NCBI RefSeq assembly: GCF_003173575.1 | Contig: NZ_QGNY01000001.1 | Location: 868,001 to 932,000, forward strand | Direction of reading: 5' to 3' | Length of the DNA: 64,000 bases | Origin: Pedobacter paludis | GTDB lineage: Bacteria > Bacteroidota > Bacteroidia > Sphingobacteriales > Sphingobacteriaceae | Part shown: positions 62,549 through 64,000 of the stretch, one piece after another | Layout of the letters: every line of letters starts with the position of its first letter | Position numbering within the stretch: the stretch's first letter is position 1 | The notes under the pieces: generated by a model | Databases searched by the model: none | What the model saw: only the letters and a program-made list of their open reading frames with translations | Told to the model about the DNA's origin: nothing | Translations under genes and position numbers: made by a program

Positions 62549-64000
62549 ATGGAAATTACAGCTGAAAAAACGATTTCTCTAGAAGAAATTCAGAACTTTG
62601 AAGGTAAATATCCAAAGCAACTTTGGTATTTATCTTTGGTAGAAATGTGGGAACGTTTCTGTTTCTATGGCATGCGGGGTGTATTGGCCTTTTTTATGGT
62701 TGATCAATTGCATTTAACGGATCAAAAATCAAATCTTCAGTACGGAGCCATTCAGGCCTTTGTTTATGCCTTTACCTTTATAGGAGGTATATTTGCCGAT
62801 AAGATTCTGGGCTTTAGGAAATCCTTATTTTGGGGCGGATCTTTAATGATTATTGGTAACTTAATCTTAGCCTTTTCTCCGCACGATCTGTTTTATGTGG
62901 GTATAACTTTATCCATTATAGGAACAGGATTTTTCAAACCGAACATCTCATCAATGGTTGGAGAATTGTATCACGAGAAAGATAATCGCAGAGATGCCGG
63001 TTATGGACTTTTCTATGCCGGAATTAACGTTGGCGGATTATTGGGCGGTGCATTATGTATCTATCTTGGAAAATATTACAACTGGCATTACTGCTTTCTT
63101 TCCGCAGCTTTGGTTATGGCATTTGGCTTAGGAACGTTTATTTTCACAAAAAAGCACTTGGGGCCAATTGGTATTTCTCCATTATTACATCTTGCAAAAA
63201 CAAAGCAGAAAACTTATGAAATTGCGGTTTATGTAGGTTCACTTTTATGTATTCCTCTAATTTTTATAATGGTGAGAAACACCTCTTTCACCGACTATTT
63301 TATGTACACGCTTGGCGTAATTGCAATGGTTTATTTTATTTACGAAACCATTAAAATAAAGGATAGGAAAGCTCAATATAAATTATTGGCGGCGTTTGTT
63401 TTTATATTTTGCTATTTCATTTTTATGGCAATATCAGAGCAAAGCGGTGGTTCGTTATCTTTGTTTGCAAAGGATAATTTAGATCATAAAATCCTTTTCT
63501 TGAATATAGACCCTAACGTTGTAAACAATAGTGTTAACTCATTTTTCGTAATTGTTTTTAGTCCGATTATTGGAATTTTATGGCTAGGACTTTATAAACG
63601 CAAAATAGAACCTAATACAGTAGTAAAATTTGGTTTAGGTTTTATTCTTTTGGCGGCAAGCTTTTATGCCTTTTATGCCACACGTTTTTTTGCAAACGTA
63701 CAAGGCATTAGCTCGCTTAATGTTTTTACATTCGCCTATTTGTTGCTAACACTTGGCGAGTTATGCATTGGTCCAATCGGGATGTCTATTATCACTAAAT
63801 TATCGCCAAAAAGAATGTTTGGTATGATGATGGGACTTTGGTTTCTATTTAGTGCATTTGGACAACTTGCAGCAGGAAAGCTTGGGGCAGAGATGTCTAG
63901 CATAGATAATGCAACATTGCCAACTAAACTTATTGCTTATACAGAAGGTTACAAAGCGTTGGCATTATACTCGTTAATTGCTGGTTTGGCATTAATTGTA
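62549..64000 (+). CDS. POT-family peptide transporter, cut by the right edge
   Basis: The ATG at 62549, one base after the previous stop, opens a frame that stays open for 484 codons to the end of the window. It shows the same signature, VEMWERFCFYGMRGVLAFFM (about 30-49), then FADKILGFRKS, FFKPNISSMVGEL and an ISEQSGGSLSLFAK segment matching helix 7 of POT proteins. It is clearly a diverged paralogue of the gene just upstream and co-transcribed with it. The C-terminal end is outside the window. Confidence 0.92.
   Translation, partial: MEITAEKTISLEEIQNFEGKYPKQLWYLSLVEMWERFCFYGMRGVLAFFMVDQLHLTDQKSNLQYGAIQAFVYAFTFIGGIFADKILGFRKSLFWGGSLMIIGNLILAFSPHDLFYVGITLSIIGTGFFKPNISSMVGELYHEKDNRRDAGYGLFYAGINVGGLLGGALCIYLGKYYNWHYCFLSAALVMAFGLGTFIFTKKHLGPIGISPLLHLAKTKQKTYEIAVYVGSLLCIPLIFIMVRNTSFTDYFMYTLGVIAMVYFIYETIKIKDRKAQYKLLAAFVFIFCYFIFMAISEQSGGSLSLFAKDNLDHKILFLNIDPNVVNNSVNSFFVIVFSPIIGILWLGLYKRKIEPNTVVKFGLGFILLAASFYAFYATRFFANVQGISSLNVFTFAYLLLTLGELCIGPIGMSIITKLSPKRMFGMMMGLWFLFSAFGQLAAGKLGAEMSSIDNATLPTKLIAYTEGYKALALYSLIAGLALIV

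Overview
The window reads as chromosome of a Bacteroidota bacterium, most likely a Sphingobacteriaceae member close to Pedobacter. The reasons are low G+C, tandem SusC/SusD outer-membrane nutrient systems, promoters of the Bacteroidota type (TTTG, about 20 nt, TAnnTTTG), weak Shine-Dalgarno sequences, and typical family genes (7TM-HD phosphodiesterase, SPFH-Arc operon, paired POT transporters). The genus is an inference.

Layout. (1) 1-8022, minus: SusC, SusD and SusC, with the first codons of another gene (probably a second SusD) at the left edge, and a divergent LacI-type regulator with a perfect 18-bp palindrome in front of it. (2) 9475-14110: an MFS exporter and a divergent MarR regulator whose two promoters carry the same operator, a secreted GH9 glycosidase, and a YycJ-like metallo-hydrolase. 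(3) 14910-27500, plus: a compact hybrid PKS-NRPS locus. Protein 1 is A(Thr code)-T-KS-AT(malonyl)-ACP-aminotransferase, protein 2 is C-A(Gly code, with an embedded N-methyltransferase)-T-TE, and a Sfp-type phosphopantetheinyl transferase follows. Read co-linearly, it would make a 3,4-diamino-5-hydroxyhexanoyl-sarcosine type molecule. This is the most interesting system in the window. (4) 27506-53950: a large surface-polysaccharide locus in several opposing transcription units, with about ten glycosyltransferases, an ABC exporter, two UbiA-family membrane proteins, a beta-helix lipoprotein, an acyltransferase, a GMC oxidoreductase with its small subunit, a Wzx-like flippase, a Wzy/ligase, a Wzz/Wzc-like protein and a half-length TolC-like protein. 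It also holds an unlisted 37-residue membrane microprotein. (5) 54112-64000: a Ser-Pro-Pro tRNA operon with promoter and terminator, a PgpH-like 7TM-HD protein, SPFH/PH-like/Arc genes, a thiolase, a secreted unknown protein and two tandem POT peptide transporters, the second cut by the right edge.

How the parts work together. The SusCD genes and the GH9 enzyme suggest glycan capture under LacI-type control. The MarR/MFS pair looks like a self-contained efflux switch. The assembly line carries its own activating PPTase, but no exporter or resistance gene that can be assigned with certainty. The polysaccharide locus has polymerase, length control, flippase and decorating enzymes, but no obvious initiating sugar-phosphate transferase and no Wza-type channel in this window. 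No insertion sequence, prophage, CRISPR array or replication origin was seen.
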